Shown one piece after another: positions 37,901-50,900 of a stretch of 64,000 nt of DNA. A program made the translations under genes and the position numbers. Within the stretch, counting starts at the first letter, position 1. The number at the start of each line of letters is the position of its first letter. The stretch is from Cloeon dipterum. Its lineage: Eukaryota > Arthropoda > Insecta > Ephemeroptera > Baetidae. The stretch spans positions 22,403,681-22,467,680 of the forward strand of contig NC_088786.1 in assembly GCF_949628265.1 (NCBI RefSeq), read 5' to 3'. The notes under the pieces are model-generated. The model had not been told where the DNA came from. It saw only the letters and a program-made list of their open reading frames with translations, and ran no database searches.

Positions 37901-38813
37901 TGGTCATTCCTCAGCCACACGATGGACGCGGGTGGACTGGCCTCAACGCCGCACTCAAAATGGGCTATCTGCCCGTTTTGAATGGTTTGGCTCTTTGGCT
38001 GTCGTTTGACGTGGGGACCAACTGTGGACGCCAGGAATATAATTTAAAGACTCAAACACCCCTTTAAAAAATTAAAGTTTTTTTGTCAGTTGATTAATGA
38101 AAAAGTGGCTGTTGTAAGTGGTATGTTAAATATTGAATGTATTTTAAAGATTTAACATTACATCCCTTGTGGTCTTTGTTGATGCTGTTAACAATATGTA
38201 GTTTTTAACCAGTTAAAAAATTAAACATTTTACAATATTTCGTTTCAGCAAGTTGTTATTGAAGAAAGTTTTTCCTTCTGTTAATATACATATTTTAGTG
38301 ATCGGTCCAAAATAAAAATTGATTTAATCCAAGCAAAATATTCAACAACATAAGTCAAAGTAATCGAAGAGGTATGCCTAATTCCTCCTTAATGTGATTT
38401 GCTTGCTTTAAATAAATTATAATATTCGTTATTATGATGACTTGCTATGGAGAATTAAACCGAACTGAATTGACTGTGCACAAAGTAAAACTTACATGCC
38501 AAGGAGAGGTTTGCCTTCCTGCTGGCTACAGTGCCTACGCCGTCGATGTGCACCAGGCACTGGTAGGTGCCGAGTAGCGTAGACATGCCGATGGGTACAC
38601 TGCTGAAGAAAAGGGTGCCGTTGCCCAGCTGCCGACGAAGCGAGTCACCGATGAAGTTGAGCACGCTGCCGTCAGGACCACGCCAGGTGATGAAGGAAGT
38701 AGGTTCCGACGCTGAGGGTTTCAACTCGCAGTGCAGCCATGCCGGGGCACCCGGTGGTACCACCGTGTCCTGAGGCTCTTTGCTGAACTCGAGACTGCCT
38801 GCACTTGACCGAG
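31890..38813 (-). CDS. fra: Frazzled/DCC/neogenin netrin receptor (5' partial)
   Basis: Cell-surface receptor for netrin in axon guidance. Seventeen exons (5' to 3'): 38813-38496, 38021-37589, 37533-37391, 37333-37185, 37125-36999, 36861-36660, 36606-36120, 35707-35254, 35197-34836, 34516-34159, 34113-33933, 33669-33452, 33303-33193, 32841-32749, 32687-32594, 32532-32247, 31988-31890. All phases agree; 1370 residues plus a split first codon, against about 1450 in DCC. Order: four Ig domains (Cys pairs such as WLHC/YQC, FECG/YRC, LGC/YQC and LSC/FQC), six fibronectin III domains (about 400-1010), a membrane span at about 1035-1059 (AGVLTLVGILLVSAFLIF), then P1, P2 and P3. The first exon begins in phase 1 at Ig1, so the signal-peptide exon lies farther upstream. 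Netrin binds the FN4-6 region in relatives. No frameshift seen. Confidence 0.95.
32436..32477 (-). other. fra: frazzled cytoplasmic P2 motif
   Basis: Encodes HPLKSFSVPAPPPQ, the conserved proline-rich P2 block, preceded by LGKRMQG. In DCC-type receptors this proline-rich stretch is a docking site for SH3 and other cytoskeletal partners. Confidence 0.88.
33603..33647 (-). other. fra: frazzled cytoplasmic P1 motif
   Basis: Encodes KPPDLWIHHDTMELK just after the membrane span, near-identical to the P1 block shared by DCC, neogenin, UNC-40 and Frazzled. In relatives it contributes to partner binding and signalling. Confidence 0.9.
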
Positions 38814-39109
38814 CTGTAACATGAATTGCGAATTTAGATTAAGAAAAAGCCTGTATGGTATTTATTCAAACTTTTAGGTTAAGAGAGCACAAGAAAGGTC
38901 AACTTCTATTTTTAACCATTTAATAATTACTACTCTTTAACATGGTGAAAATAATATTTTTTGGGAGAGAGACTAATCAGAATTACGACCCGTACATAAA
39001 TTATCTCTTAAAAACTTTCGCAATTAACAGTAAGAAAGGCCGCAATTAAAACTTCCAAAAGGAGTTCAATCTCTCCCACCCAGAATAAATCAATCGTACA
39101 AAAAGTTTC

Positions 39110-39112
<3 letters not shown>
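38814..39112. other. start of the frazzled upstream intron
   Basis: AT-rich non-coding sequence directly upstream of the first recognised frazzled exon. Acceptor TGTTACAG lies at 38821-38814 on the minus strand. Confidence 0.6.

Positions 39113-39168
<56 letters not shown>
39113..39168. repeat. (CT)n/(GA)n microsatellite, 56 bp
   Basis: An uninterrupted CT dinucleotide run of 28 units. On the minus (frazzled) strand it reads GAGAGA, the GAGA-factor core, about 300 nt upstream of the first recognised frazzled exon. Confidence 0.95.
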
Positions 39169-39171
<3 letters not shown>

Positions 39172-41028
39172 TTGCAACCACTTTATGGTCTACAATGAAT
39201 AATCACCGTACCCAAACGCAAAAAGATTCGCTCATGGCGCCAACAAATTAGATGAAATATTGCAGCTCATTGTGCGACTAGCGTGCTCAAAACTTGGAAA
39301 TTTCCAGCATTGTTTGCGTCGAGCAAAAAACTCAATCTGATCATACAATGGCGCGAAGCGGAATTCGTTCTCGAGTTATCTGCCGCAATCTGGTGCACTC
39401 TTGTTACAAGCTGCGCGTTTCCGGAAAAACGCCTGAGTGGCTGACTGGTTGTGCTTCCAGTTTCATTTTGCACGCTTGAGCGGAAGTTTGGAAAGTAACT
39501 AAACTTCTTCTCGTTTGTTTCGGCGCGCTGCTGCTGCTGTTTACATAAAAAGGGAGACGTCGGTTCATTGAGACAGAAAAAGCAGTCGTCGCTCTCGAAT
39601 GCTCAGCCACACGAAAAAGGAAATACATAATAACGATTTTAAAATGCTCGTTACATCACGAACGTTGCAAATGATGGGGTTCGAGCAGCAAACAGCAAAG
39701 CCGGCCTGATAACCAGCGTGCAGTGCACGCCGGGCAGCGAACTGGCGAAGAAAAGGAAACTTTTCCCATCGCGATAGACAATTGTAAACGTGCCAAACAT
39801 CACGATAAGCAGCCAACGCCGCTTTTATGGCGCAAACGCTTTTTTGGCACCGGGTCCTATTGTTTCGCCCGTCTCCTCAGTGATCCAGAAGCGAATCCGG
39901 CGTAATCCACTTTGCAAAAGAGAAAAATGTATGCAGCGATTACGATCCGGATGCTTCTTGGCATCCCCAACTCAATCAATATTATTAGTCGTGATTGTCG
40001 TTGCGTTTGTCCGAGCGAACAAGAAGGCGGTCCCCGAGGGGCAAAAAGTGGCTTAATGACAAGAGACTCCATTAGCGGATGAGAAGCAAAAATGGCAAGA
40101 GATGGCATTTCGTCATATTGCTGCCGCCAGGCAAAATAACTCAGCGTCCAAGTCTTCATCTCTCTATATATCGAGGGCCCCGCGACGCGAGGGTTGTGAT
40201 TTGAAATCAATAGATGATGCGAGTGGCTGACGTTCGCAAGTTCATAATGCATGCCCTCTCGCAGCAAAATTTGAGTGGCAGCGTCATTAGGGACAGACTG
40301 ACATTATTATTTCCTACTGGAAATTGGATCGCTTTTTGCCTAACTTTTTGCTGGCGAACGGGAAGAAAGCGGGTCGGCTATGTTTTTTCACAAAGTCCCT
40401 AGGAATAAAGTTATGCACGCCAAAATCACCGTCTTGATATGGCAGATTGTATGCGTTTATTTTTTAACAGAGACACGTGGGCGTTGGTTTTGCAAGAAGA
40501 TAATTTTTTATTCGTATTTCAAGGCGAAGCGAAATTCATTTTTGCAAATGATCTCGGTTTTGCTTCAAATAAACAAACGGTTTATGTTTCATTAGCATTA
40601 CAATTTCGAAACGGTTGGGCGTTCGCGAGCTGAATACAAAGGGGATGCGTGAGAAACATTTTCCAAGCACGGAGGAAAGCAGCGGCCGCAATCATTTCGT
40701 GAGCGGGCAGCCGCGCAAAAAGAAACGCTTCATTAGCTGACCACAATCGTCCCGACGAAATGACCACTTTGGCCAAATAATAAAAACTGCGAGAGAGAGG
40801 CTGTGGAGATCGATTCAATTGGCCTGCCCGTGGGGCACAACAAATTCATATGAGCGCGCACAGGCCGTAATTACGCAGCGGCGGCCGGAAAATTGAATTC
40901 GGCGAATAGCGTTGCAGCATGCCGCTTTTTCACCAGCCACACATGAAAGTATAGTATACTCGGCGGCAGCATTCCCGAAATCCAATTTGCCTGGACATGC
41001 AACCCTGCTGCTGGCGTTTCACACACAC

Positions 41029-41102
41029 AGCAGCAGCAGCAGCAGCAACGGCGACGGAGAGAAAGGCTCATACTGCAGTGTTCTCACGTCTGCTGCTGCT
41101 GC
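41029..41102. repeat. CAG run and CTG run forming an inverted repeat
   Basis: A CAG/GCA run at about 41029-41046 is followed by a CTG run at 41090-41102. The two can pair over at least 13 bp with a loop of roughly 45 nt. Confidence 0.7.
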
Positions 41103-41338
41103 AAGCGCGGCGCCTAATTCATAAAGAGAGGGCTCACCGGCACCTGTCACCTCAGCACCTCTCGCCCTGCGAATTTCTTCTTCTCGTCTCGTAAATAAAT
41201 TATCACGGGAAAAGACGAGAGGAAGAAATAGGGGCGGAGTGGAGCTCAGAATAAATAAAGCGATGCGCTGTGCACGAGAGCAGCGGTCGGTCGCGGTGGT
41301 CGTGAATTTCAATCAGCCCCCGCGAGCGGACCGAGAAG

Positions 41339-41366
41339 CCAATTTCCTAATTACGCCGCAATCAAT
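41339..41366 (+). promoter_or_regulatory. motif copy 1: CCAATTTCCTAATTA plus AATCAAT
   Basis: First of two copies, 963 bp apart and in the same orientation, sharing 15 identical bases followed by a GCCG-type spacer and AATCAAT. It contains a TAATTA homeodomain core and an ATTGATT-type Exd/Pbx half-site on the other strand. Confidence 0.35.
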
Positions 41367-42301
41367 CGTGCCCTTCGAACGTCTGACGGTGCGCCTCCAT
41401 ACACCGCTGCCGAGGCCCGATCGAGCAGAAACAGCACGTTGGCGGAGATGTCGAGGGTGCCGCTCTATGGTTGATTGGAATGTTTAGTGAAACAACAGAC
41501 GCCTGCAAAAGGCACGCGATTGGCAACGCCAGAACTTGCTTGCTGCCAAAGTGTCAAACGCTTGTCTCAAAGTTATAGAGCACAGATCCGGTGCAATGCT
41601 TCCATGGACCGGAAAGTGGCATTTAGTTCGGAAAAGTCGCAAGACTGGTGCATGACGATGTCTGTTGCAACTCTATACGTATAATGGTTCATTGTTTATT
41701 TCAAACAGCAGGCACATTTAAAATATAGACATTTAATCGCCTGTGCACATGCACGCTATGAACATAAAGCTATAATTTAGGGCTCCACGCTTATTCTGGA
41801 AATTGCTGAAATAATTTTAAGCTCAAAAGTATATCCTACGAGCTAATTTAACTCCTCGCACTGTTGGCATGAGAGTTGCGCGAGATTTAAATTTAATTTT
41901 AATAATTGTTAGCGAAATGAAACGAAGAGTTTAATTCCTGCGGAACATTTCCATTTTGCATTATATGAAGCAAGCACGCTGCCGACGTGCAACAGAAAAA
42001 GCAATTTAAATTGCAAAGTGGTCGCGTTTGCGACACGTGCTATTGCTGGCAAAGTGTCCGAAAAGCTGAAAAGCGGCCAGTTTCTCTGATTCTCATTAGC
42101 CGGCTGAACCGCAAGCAATGAATAATATACACTGACTGAGTGAGAGAGGGAGGAGAAGTGTCAGCGCGCACTCTGCGGTCTTACCTTATCAAAAAAGCAG
42201 CGGCGCACCGACCAAAGTTGCGCCCGTCCGCAAATTTTCGCCTTCATTTGCAGGCGGCTCTCGTTTCCCCGTGAGAGAGCGAGAGAGGGAAGGTCGGAGG
42301 A

Positions 42302-42330
42302 CCAATTTCCTAATTAAGGCCGGAATCAAT
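42302..42330 (+). promoter_or_regulatory. motif copy 2: CCAATTTCCTAATTA plus AATCAAT
   Basis: Second copy of the motif at 41339-41366. The first 15 bases are identical; the spacer is one base longer and diverged; AATCAAT is retained. Confidence 0.35.
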
Positions 42331-43000
42331 TTGCGGAGCGGACGCAACGAGCTGCGCGTTTTTGCCTTTGTGCGTTTTGGCAATCAATGTGCCTTTGCCG
42401 TGTGTGTTTGTTGTTAAACTCATCATCGTGCGGTGAAAACGCGGCATAATTTGATTGCGACCGCGGCCGCAAACGAAAAAAAGCAGCCCAGCTGATCAAA
42501 AAAGGAGCCATTAGTGCAAAAAGCACGTGCCTTTCTCATCGTGGGAGTCGACAAAAGGCTGCAGTTCGGAAGGGGTTAATGTTCCCATCGGACGCCCCTT
42601 TTCCATTATGCAACGTTTTACAACCGGGAGGAGCTCACCTCGGAATATAATCATGCTGTTGGAAAGGCCCCTGCGCGTAATTACGCGACGGTACTTGAGG
42701 GGCCGCCGAGAGTGTGCAAGACGATTGCGTATTATGCACGCGCAGGCAGGCGACACTGGAAATGTATGCGAGAGCAGGCAAAGAAACGAGGTGCGAGCGA
42801 GGAGTCGAAAATAATGACTGCAGCACCGCTTGCTTGCTTGATGCTTCACAGTCGACGGAGACAATGGCCTTTCTGGCTCACTTCACCTCCGAGCTGTGTC
42901 ACGCCGCATGTGGAGCCGACCGTCTTTTCCTCATTCCACGACTGTCGAGGGAGGAATTCGATTCAAAAACACTCTAGGAGTCGCGGGCGAGACTTGGAAT

Positions 43001-46000
43001 AGAGTCAGTCAGGTAAGAAGTCAGTCTTGAGAAAAGACAATAGGCTTTACCTGTCTAGGAGGGTTTCGCCTATTAATATTTCTTAGTATCTGCGTTCTAT
43101 GAAAATAATTGATGATTAATAAAGGATGAAATTATTTGGCTTAGTTGAATTGAATTATTATTTATTTGTTTATTCCTACTGTCATAGGCACAAAATTTAA
43201 TTACATCAAATTAAGACATGGTAAGAACGGGCAAACAAATGCTAGCAGAAAACTGCAAAAACGCTTGAAAATTTAATGATTGCTCATTCAAAATTCTCTG
43301 CAGTTAATAATGTGGCAATGAGTTTTGTTTTCGAGGTAAAGTACTGCTGAGATGAGGTATGCGGGGTCGAAACAGCTGCTCTTCTGCACGAGAACGTGTG
43401 ATATTAGTTTTCTTTACAATATTTCAATCTTAATTGTACAATTGTGGTAGCCATTGTAAAATAAGTAGAAAATAATTATGTTCATCATGGTCTTGTAGAA
43501 ACGCATACGACACTTTTGCATAGAAATAGGACAACCCCCTCTTGCACACGCCCTGTTGCATTTCGGGAAATCCATACAATGTAATAATTTGAAAGTCAAA
43601 TTACCATCAAACAACTTTATGCTAAAAATTTCTCTCAGCGTAGCAACGGGCCGCCTCTGAACTGTTTATACACACCTCTAAACTTATGAAGGATACTTTC
43701 AAGATAAAACGAAAACAATGTAATGAACACTTTCTGCTGTTTGTGTGCTGGGAGCAAAAGTTTAAATTACGCCAGACAAACTTTGTCTTTTTACAAGCTA
43801 ATTAAATTGCAGATAAAGCAGCTCAGCTTAAACAGGTCTCTCTCCGAGATCTGCATAATTTAGGACGGTGTACTCGCCTCAAGAACATTTTACTGCGGAC
43901 CTTACAACTTTTCGTGCGGTCCGACCGCAAATTTGCCTTCTCGTTAATTCAATTCCCATCCGCCGCCAAAATAACGCACGTCTAGCTCTTGAGCAAAATT
44001 CTCTTCAGAGCTCTCGTGCTCCATTAAATTCGAGTTATCCTGCACTTAGCACCTTCCGACGGGTTTTTAAGTGTCATAAAAGCATGATCGAAAGGTGCAA
44101 TTTTCTTGATGGATCACGTCGCGCTAAAAGCATGGCATGAAGAATTTTCCGGCCTCTCTGCTGCTGCTCCATAAACACGGCTCCGTATCAAGCTAATTAA
44201 GGTTAATGCAGTTAATTTCGCGAGATATTAAACGGGCGCGGAGAGTAAGCTCACCAGGCGTTGTTGAAGTAGATTAACGCCGACAGTCTGCTCAAATTTT
44301 AAGCGATTCTACGTGTTTAGAGCAAATGGCTTCCGCTGAACTAACTTACGAACTTCTCCGCGGTAGCTGCCTGGATCTTGGCAGAAATTCTGTTCGCACC
44401 GAGCGTATTAGCGGCCGGGTGCAGACACTGCAGACCGTTTTGCAAATCTAAGAGCGCTGCTATCTGCTTTAATCGTGCGAAGATGCACTCTGGCCAAGCA
44501 AAGCAGGTGAGCTCTTCTCCTGCTACTTTTACGGCCTTTTTCCAGCACTTTTGCCGTTCTGCCGCGTCGAGAGATAATAAAAACCCCTTTTTCTCGGTGG
44601 AACTCCGCTGGGATTTGCATTCAGATGAAAGCAGTTTGCGCGCGCGACACCGTTGGGTACCTCTCTGCTTTGCGATGAGAGCGCAGTCGACGACGGCGAC
44701 GACTCTTTTCCCTTTTATTTTGGCACAAAAGAGAGTGAGTGCTTGACGCTGGATTTTGCGAGTGACAAGAGACAAAAGACCAGACGCACACATGCAATTA
44801 TTATTGCTCTGTCCAATCTGATACCGAGCGGATGACTGATGCGGGCATTCGCCAGCTGCCTCGCGATGATTTATTAACGGGTCATTATTGAAAATGCTGT
44901 CACTTATGTAAACGAAAGTAATTTCGTTTTGTCTGCGACGCGAAGTTATGGCGCTTTCAATAGGAATTCTCGTATAATAACTCTTCCTCCTCTTTCAGAT
45001 TTGAAATCGAAGAGAGCAGGGCAGCGGATTATTTTTCTCTAGCTGCCGGTTATAAAAAAGGGTCAGCATTCACACAGATGGCTTTGTGTCTGCAAGTCGG
45101 ATTATGAGGGGCTCTTTTGTCCAATCGGAATTACTTTTTTACTCAGCTGTTGTCTGAATGATGTTCTTTATGTTGTTAAAAAATATACTTTTTAATACCA
45201 CAAGACAGTTCTATGCTCTCATTTCGCCACTCTTTCCTTTTAAGCTACAGAGCTCATATTTTAACTGCCAAAACCTTTTATCCAACAACGAAATTGCCAA
45301 AATATAATCTTTCTGTGAGACCTTATTTTTTTCTTCTCATTTTCGCACAACTTGGAGCCTTCTCCAGGTTTGCAGCTTTGTAAAAAGTTTGGCTTCACTT
45401 CTCTCCCGACGAAAACTGCCTGAAATAGTCTCTTCCTCCAACAATGAAGTGAAAATTTGTTCTGTTTGGGTAAAGTGGCGGACACTGCGCTACACAAATT
45501 ATTAATAACTACTGCATGTCTCATCAAGAACTTTCCGTCTCGATCGCTTCGTAAAAGCCTTTCGGCAAACGAGCTCGAAAAAGAGGCTCTTCCGCGAGCG
45601 TCGAAGAAAAGAGGCCCATCTTCCAGCGCGGCGGAGAAGCAGACAAAAGGAGGTTTGCTGAAAGCACCGCAGACGGCGGAGGAGGACGCCCCTGCGGCTT
45701 GGCTCCGCATGCGAATAATTCGCAAACAAAGAAAGACGGGTTTGGTGATACATTCGCCGTTGGTCGAGTGAGACGGCCATCAATGCGCCTGAAGATCACC
45801 ATCTCTGTCCGCCAACAAGCATGCAAATTATTCCAAATTTCCAAACAAAAAACGTTTCCAGGAAAAGAGCAACGGAGAGTATAGACTGGTCAATAAATGG
45901 TATATCATAAAGGTCGGTCGTAAACTTACGACAATCTATTTTTTTTTAGAAAATACCGGATGAAATTGTACCGTTATCATTACAACCCCTGATATAATAC

Positions 46001-47999
46001 ATTTCTGATATTCCCAATTCGATCTCGTAAAGGTATTTGAGAGTCAAGCATGCTCTGGGTAATAATGCAAAAAGTCAATAAAAAGCAAATGCGTAGGCGA
46101 AATCAGCAAAATCCAATCTAAAATGTCGAGGCAGAAAGCTAAGCAAATTTTCGGGCAAAAACTATATAGATTTTGGCATGAGAGCGAGGCGAGGAGAAAA
46201 AGTGGTGTCCCCGGATTGCACCGAATTTACGACGAGCGCCATAAATCGCGGACGGAGCCAGTGGCGGCGTCGGGGCTACACGGATAAATAGCATCGCGCG
46301 ACATTAAAAAAGAGGCGTCCGATCGCCACCCATCCGTCAGGAAGTACTTAAGCTGCTGCTTGTGCGTCGTCCGCCGACCGCTCCGATGATATAATATACA
46401 TTTCACTGCGCCGCGAACAACAGACACACGGGGCTGCTCTTTCTTTTATTGGCGCTCGCAATGGGGCGCCATCAGATTGCGAGCAGAGCGCCGTCCGCCA
46501 TGTCTCGCTAGCGCAACGACAACAAATTCTTCTCTTTTTCTTCGTCTACGCTGGCCATTATTTATCATTGCAATCGCCAGGCTGGCGATTTAATTCAGCC
46601 TCGCGGGAACTGCCGCACATGCATTTCACGAAAGCTACACACAAGCCTGTTAGTTTGTTTGTTTATCTGCCTGAATGACGGCGGCGGCAAACATGCCATG
46701 AGCGAAATTGCGCCGGGGAGAGCCGCCAACGCCAACCATGCCACCGCACCAGGCAACCCCTCCTGGTTGACGGCCCTGTTTCGCACTGATTGGATTTCAA
46801 GTTAGAGTAAAAAACAGACTGCTCTCTGAAGTTGGATTAGTTCAATGTCACCGCTCAAAATCGACGCCTCGCGTGCAGACCGGCTGATTGCGAATTCACT
46901 CTGTGCACTTTCAAGCTTTGATTTCTCATCTCTCCGTTTTTTGCTCCCCGGGGAAAGCCTGATTAAAATGAATGTCATGCTCCAGCTTTTTCTCGTGCTT
47001 GTGGTGCGAATATTTAACATGTGGCTGACAGCTGTGGCCGAGCTGCAAATCATGCGAGACTTTTTGCCACAATTAAAGGCTTCTGTGGCCCACGTATCTC
47101 CATTGCAAATTACTCCTTTTTTGCAACCACACCAATTTAAGTGCTAATTACCTCAAGGTTATGCTCTGTATTTTCGCTTCTGGTTTGAATTTAAAAAATA
47201 GGGAACGAAAGGTCAAAACCTCGCTTTCAAAGGTTAGATAAACAACAATATTCATGAAATAGTTGTTTATTAGTGCATCAGTCATTGTTAGTAATGTTGT
47301 CAACAGATGGCTGTAATTGAATTAAAGGCATATCATAATAGTAACTAGCGAATAATTAGTACATTGCTTAACTACACGTTTTAGAAATGCTGTTGCGGAT
47401 TTTTTCGGTCTGATGTGAGCATTCATATTTTACAAAATATACAGGTTTCCAAGATCAAACAGTTGAAAATAAGAAAAAGACGATTCAACTGATTCCTACA
47501 ATTTTTTTAATATCAAACGTACGTGTTTTCGTGTTTTGACATTAAATCCATACGAAATCGCTTAAGAGTCCCCTTTTATTCCACAGAGCTTATCATAAGC
47601 CTAAAAGGGTCGTAACACCTCGCACTTCCACTCCAGCGCGCCGCACACGGCACACGCCTGATTGACCAGCACAGGGCGGAATTGGCCTGCAAAGCAAAGA
47701 GCCGATCGCGAAAGCCCGGCAGCGGTGTTCCCCGCCTTGCTATTGTGTTTGTTTGCACAGCATTTTCGCAACAATCTAGCCAGCAGTTTTGGGCGCGAAA
47801 ATCTTGTGAACAGAAGGGCACGGCCTCCGATATTGGAATTCCTGAGCCACATGAAAGGGTTGCTGGCGGGCCGACTACTATATACTCGCTCGGTTGCTTG
47901 CTCCTCACCGCCTGGCATTATTAGCAGCAAAGCGTGCGCGACACTCGCTCTCTGCCAGTCTGTTATTCGGTCTTTGGTCGCCGGGGCGCGCGACACACG
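43001..47999. other. non-coding region, mixed composition
   Basis: AT-rich at 43050-43870, GC-richer at about 44340-45880 and 46190-46780. Frames such as 44341-44793 and 45261-45725 (minus) are open but match no family. A strong plus-strand donor CAG|GTAAGA sits at 43010-43018 and a strong minus-strand donor TTC|GTAAGT at about 44348. No complete gene model follows from either. Confidence 0.4.
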
Positions 48000-50900
48000 C
48001 AAAATTATCCGCCGCGAGCTATTGGAAAAGAGCGAGATTGATCCGACGAGGCGCCGGCTCCGCCGCCGCGCTGAAATTGGATGCGAAGCCAATTTGCATC
48101 TCGGCAGCGGGCACAATTCGCGCATGAGTTGTCATTAGCGAAGGGGACCCAAATTAAATACACGCATTGTTCGCTTTTCCGCTGCACAGAGATATAGGCA
48201 CTCTTTGTTTAGACTCGTCAGTGCAGTGCACGCACACCGCCGCCTCGGCACAGACAGACGCGGATGTTTGGTTTCCAGAGCTATTTTCAGGGATTTTGTC
48301 CGGACAGCGGCAGGCATTCCGGAGAGATTCTTTCTCCCTGATAACACACGCGGCCCTGGAAATGGGAGAACGAGCCTTTTTTCGCTTTTTTTTATATTTA
48401 ATTAAACGTGGAGAAGAGTGAAGCACGCGCGTGCTTTTATCTCTTTGCCTGTCAAAAATGCAGCTGACAGAGCGTACAGTCCCTCGCTTGCTTTCAACAC
48501 AATTCTGGGAACGGGTCGCCTCATAAATTATTCAGATCGAATTGTTTTGGACGCGTCCTCGTGCACTGCGCGAATCAATTTCTATTCGACTCTCGACCCC
48601 AGTTAGAGTATACGCGCGAGGAATCAAATTTCTTTTAATTCTGCATGACAATGTGTGCGATCCAATGAATTTTGAATTTATCACATGATGCCTTTCACAT
48701 AAAACTGGGCTCTTGTGTTCAACTTCGCCATGCGTTTTTATCATTATTATTTTCAATTCAGTGTAGTTTCTTCTGTAAGAATTAAAAACCTTCCTATATA
48801 ATATAAAATCTGCTGTGGGAGATGGATATCGAAAAAAATGTCTTTTCGTGTTTTCTGCTGAGGGCAGGAAAGATTTAGGATACGCCAAGTGTACCTAAAC
48901 TCGTGGTTCTCAAGATTTTTTGTTGCCAATGTGTTTTTTTTACCATAAAATTGAAAAGACAGGGCGACAAAATTAAAGTTTCATAGATCATATTTGATAT
49001 GAGAATATTTTTAAATAAACCAATCTCTTTGTTTAGTGCTAGTTTTTAACTATGTGACGTGTTCTGGATGACCCAACGACTCTTCAATCTCAGAATATTT
49101 GGCTAACATTGCTAAATAAATTATTTATTTGACATCCATATTGTTGATGAGGCATGGCAAATTTCTCAAAATTTAGCGGGAACAAATTAACTATTGTGTT
49201 CTCCAGTCGTAAAGCACTACAAATTGAGAAAAGATGTCATAAAGAACTAAGATGTATTTGAGATATGTGAAATCTGTCAACCAAATCTGTTTAAGACCAA
49301 GGTCTTAAATAGAAATTTCACAGGAGAGATGCAACCAGTTTTAGCCACCGCGCGGAGTGAAATGGTTGCAGCGGATCTTTACGGAGATTTTTGCAAAGAT
49401 TTTGTGCGGAAACCAGATGTGTGGGTCGAGTTTGGGTTGCTTTTAACATTTACAGGCAGACCGTTTCTTTATTTATCTGTTCACAATATAAATGAGGAAA
49501 CATCCGGCTGTCCCAAAATAATAAACCTTTTTAAGGGATGCCACTGAGAAACTATGTAGTTTGAACCTTTCTCATTTTTAAAATATTTTTTTTCTTCTGG
49601 CTGACCACTGTGTTATTTTACCGTCACCATACGGATGTTCATTGATCATTGCACTAGTATTGAGTTTGGCATCTAATTACTGTCTTCTTATCAACTTAAT
49701 TAACTATCCATTCCATTATTAATTGCGAAAATTTATTTTATGATATGCTAAATTAGCATAGAGATATTACAAGTATTTTGATTGACGCTAGCCCTATAGC
49801 TTTTTAAGATTTACAATAAAATAAATTAAAAGTAAAAATGGCGAGCAGAAGAGATTAGCAAAATAATGTGGTTTCTAAATGGAACAGGGGATATTGAAAA
49901 CTCGAGAGATGTTGGCGTAGAAGACGAGGCTTTCCATTTCCTACCAAAAGAAACGTCACATTAGTTCTTTTCCACAAAATTCGTTCGTTTGAGAAATCGA
50001 GATACGCGTTTAAATTGCCCCCAGCTGGCTGCAGCGTCAAATTGGACGAGACTTGGGAGATGGGAACTGGGAACACACATATCTTTTTCCGAAGAGAAAT
50101 GATAGAGCCCAAAAGGCCGATCTGCTCTGGCTGGATGCTGGCCGACGGTGGCAGAACCAATTTCGGCGAATCCAGTGGACCCGCATTCTCATTCAGATCA
50201 AGTTTCCTTGAGCTCGGAGCAATCATACACGTCTCGAGATTGCAATTTCGCTTGAGAAACGGGCCGAATTCCGACGCCGTGCACGCGGGGTGAGTTATTT
50301 TGCGAATTAAAACGCCGGCGGAGCAAATTTCCAATTACACGAGCGGGCGCTGGAACAGCTCTCTAGGGACGACACCGCTCCAGCATTAGCCAAATTACTT
50401 GGCCGTATCATCATCGGTTGATAAAATATTGATCTATCTATCTGTCTGCATGCGTGCGGCGGGGTGGCGCGCGTATATTTCGCGTCGAGGCACCACCATC
50501 ACCACATCCCGGCAATTTTCTCTTTGGGGGTCTGCCACAATTGCACATATCGGCTGGCTGGCAAACAAAGGAGATTTGCACAGAAACGAGCGGCTGTTGG
50601 TGTCAGATGTTGCTGCTGGGAAAACACCAGCTGTCGCAACAAGCGCACCAATGAGCTAGCGGGTGAGCAGAGCAGCCTCTTGAATTTTATCCAGAATAAG
50701 TCCATTTGAGCGAGTGTCTGCTGCCCCGGGACGAGTGAAAGAGCATAAAGATCGGATTTTAATTAAACGGTGTGTTTGCCTCCGCTGCGAAATTGCGAAT
50801 CGAGCGGAGATAGAAAAAGAAAAGCTGCGTCCGCTCTTTTATATGGCTGCGTTTAGCAGCTCTTTAAATATTTCTCGTCGGCGAAAATTTCGCTCTCTTT

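Larger units (their letters stand above)
39169..43000. other. GC-richer non-coding region, regulatory-looking
   Basis: No protein family is recognisable in any frame, though many frames are open on both strands. Purine-rich GAGAG blocks (for example about 41120-41230 and 42135-42300), TAATTA homeodomain cores and CpG-containing patches are frequent. I read it as regulatory sequence of the frazzled first intron or upstream region. Confidence 0.45.

Noticed and set aside
42511-42864. Minus-strand frame passing a CGAG|GTGAGC donor in phase 1, tested as a signal exon
   Set aside because: Phase fits, but the hydrophobic part is far from the donor and interrupted by many basic residues, so it is not a convincing signal peptide.
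44341-44793. Minus-strand frame ending at a strong donor (TTC|GTAAGT), tested as a frazzled first exon
   Set aside because: The frame that would give the required phase 1 has an in-frame TAA just upstream and no ATG after it. It could only be a 5' UTR exon.
47601-48138. Overlapping open frames of 158-174 codons on both strands
   Set aside because: Both strands are open at once in a GC-rich patch, none of the products resembles a family, and there is no splice or start context.
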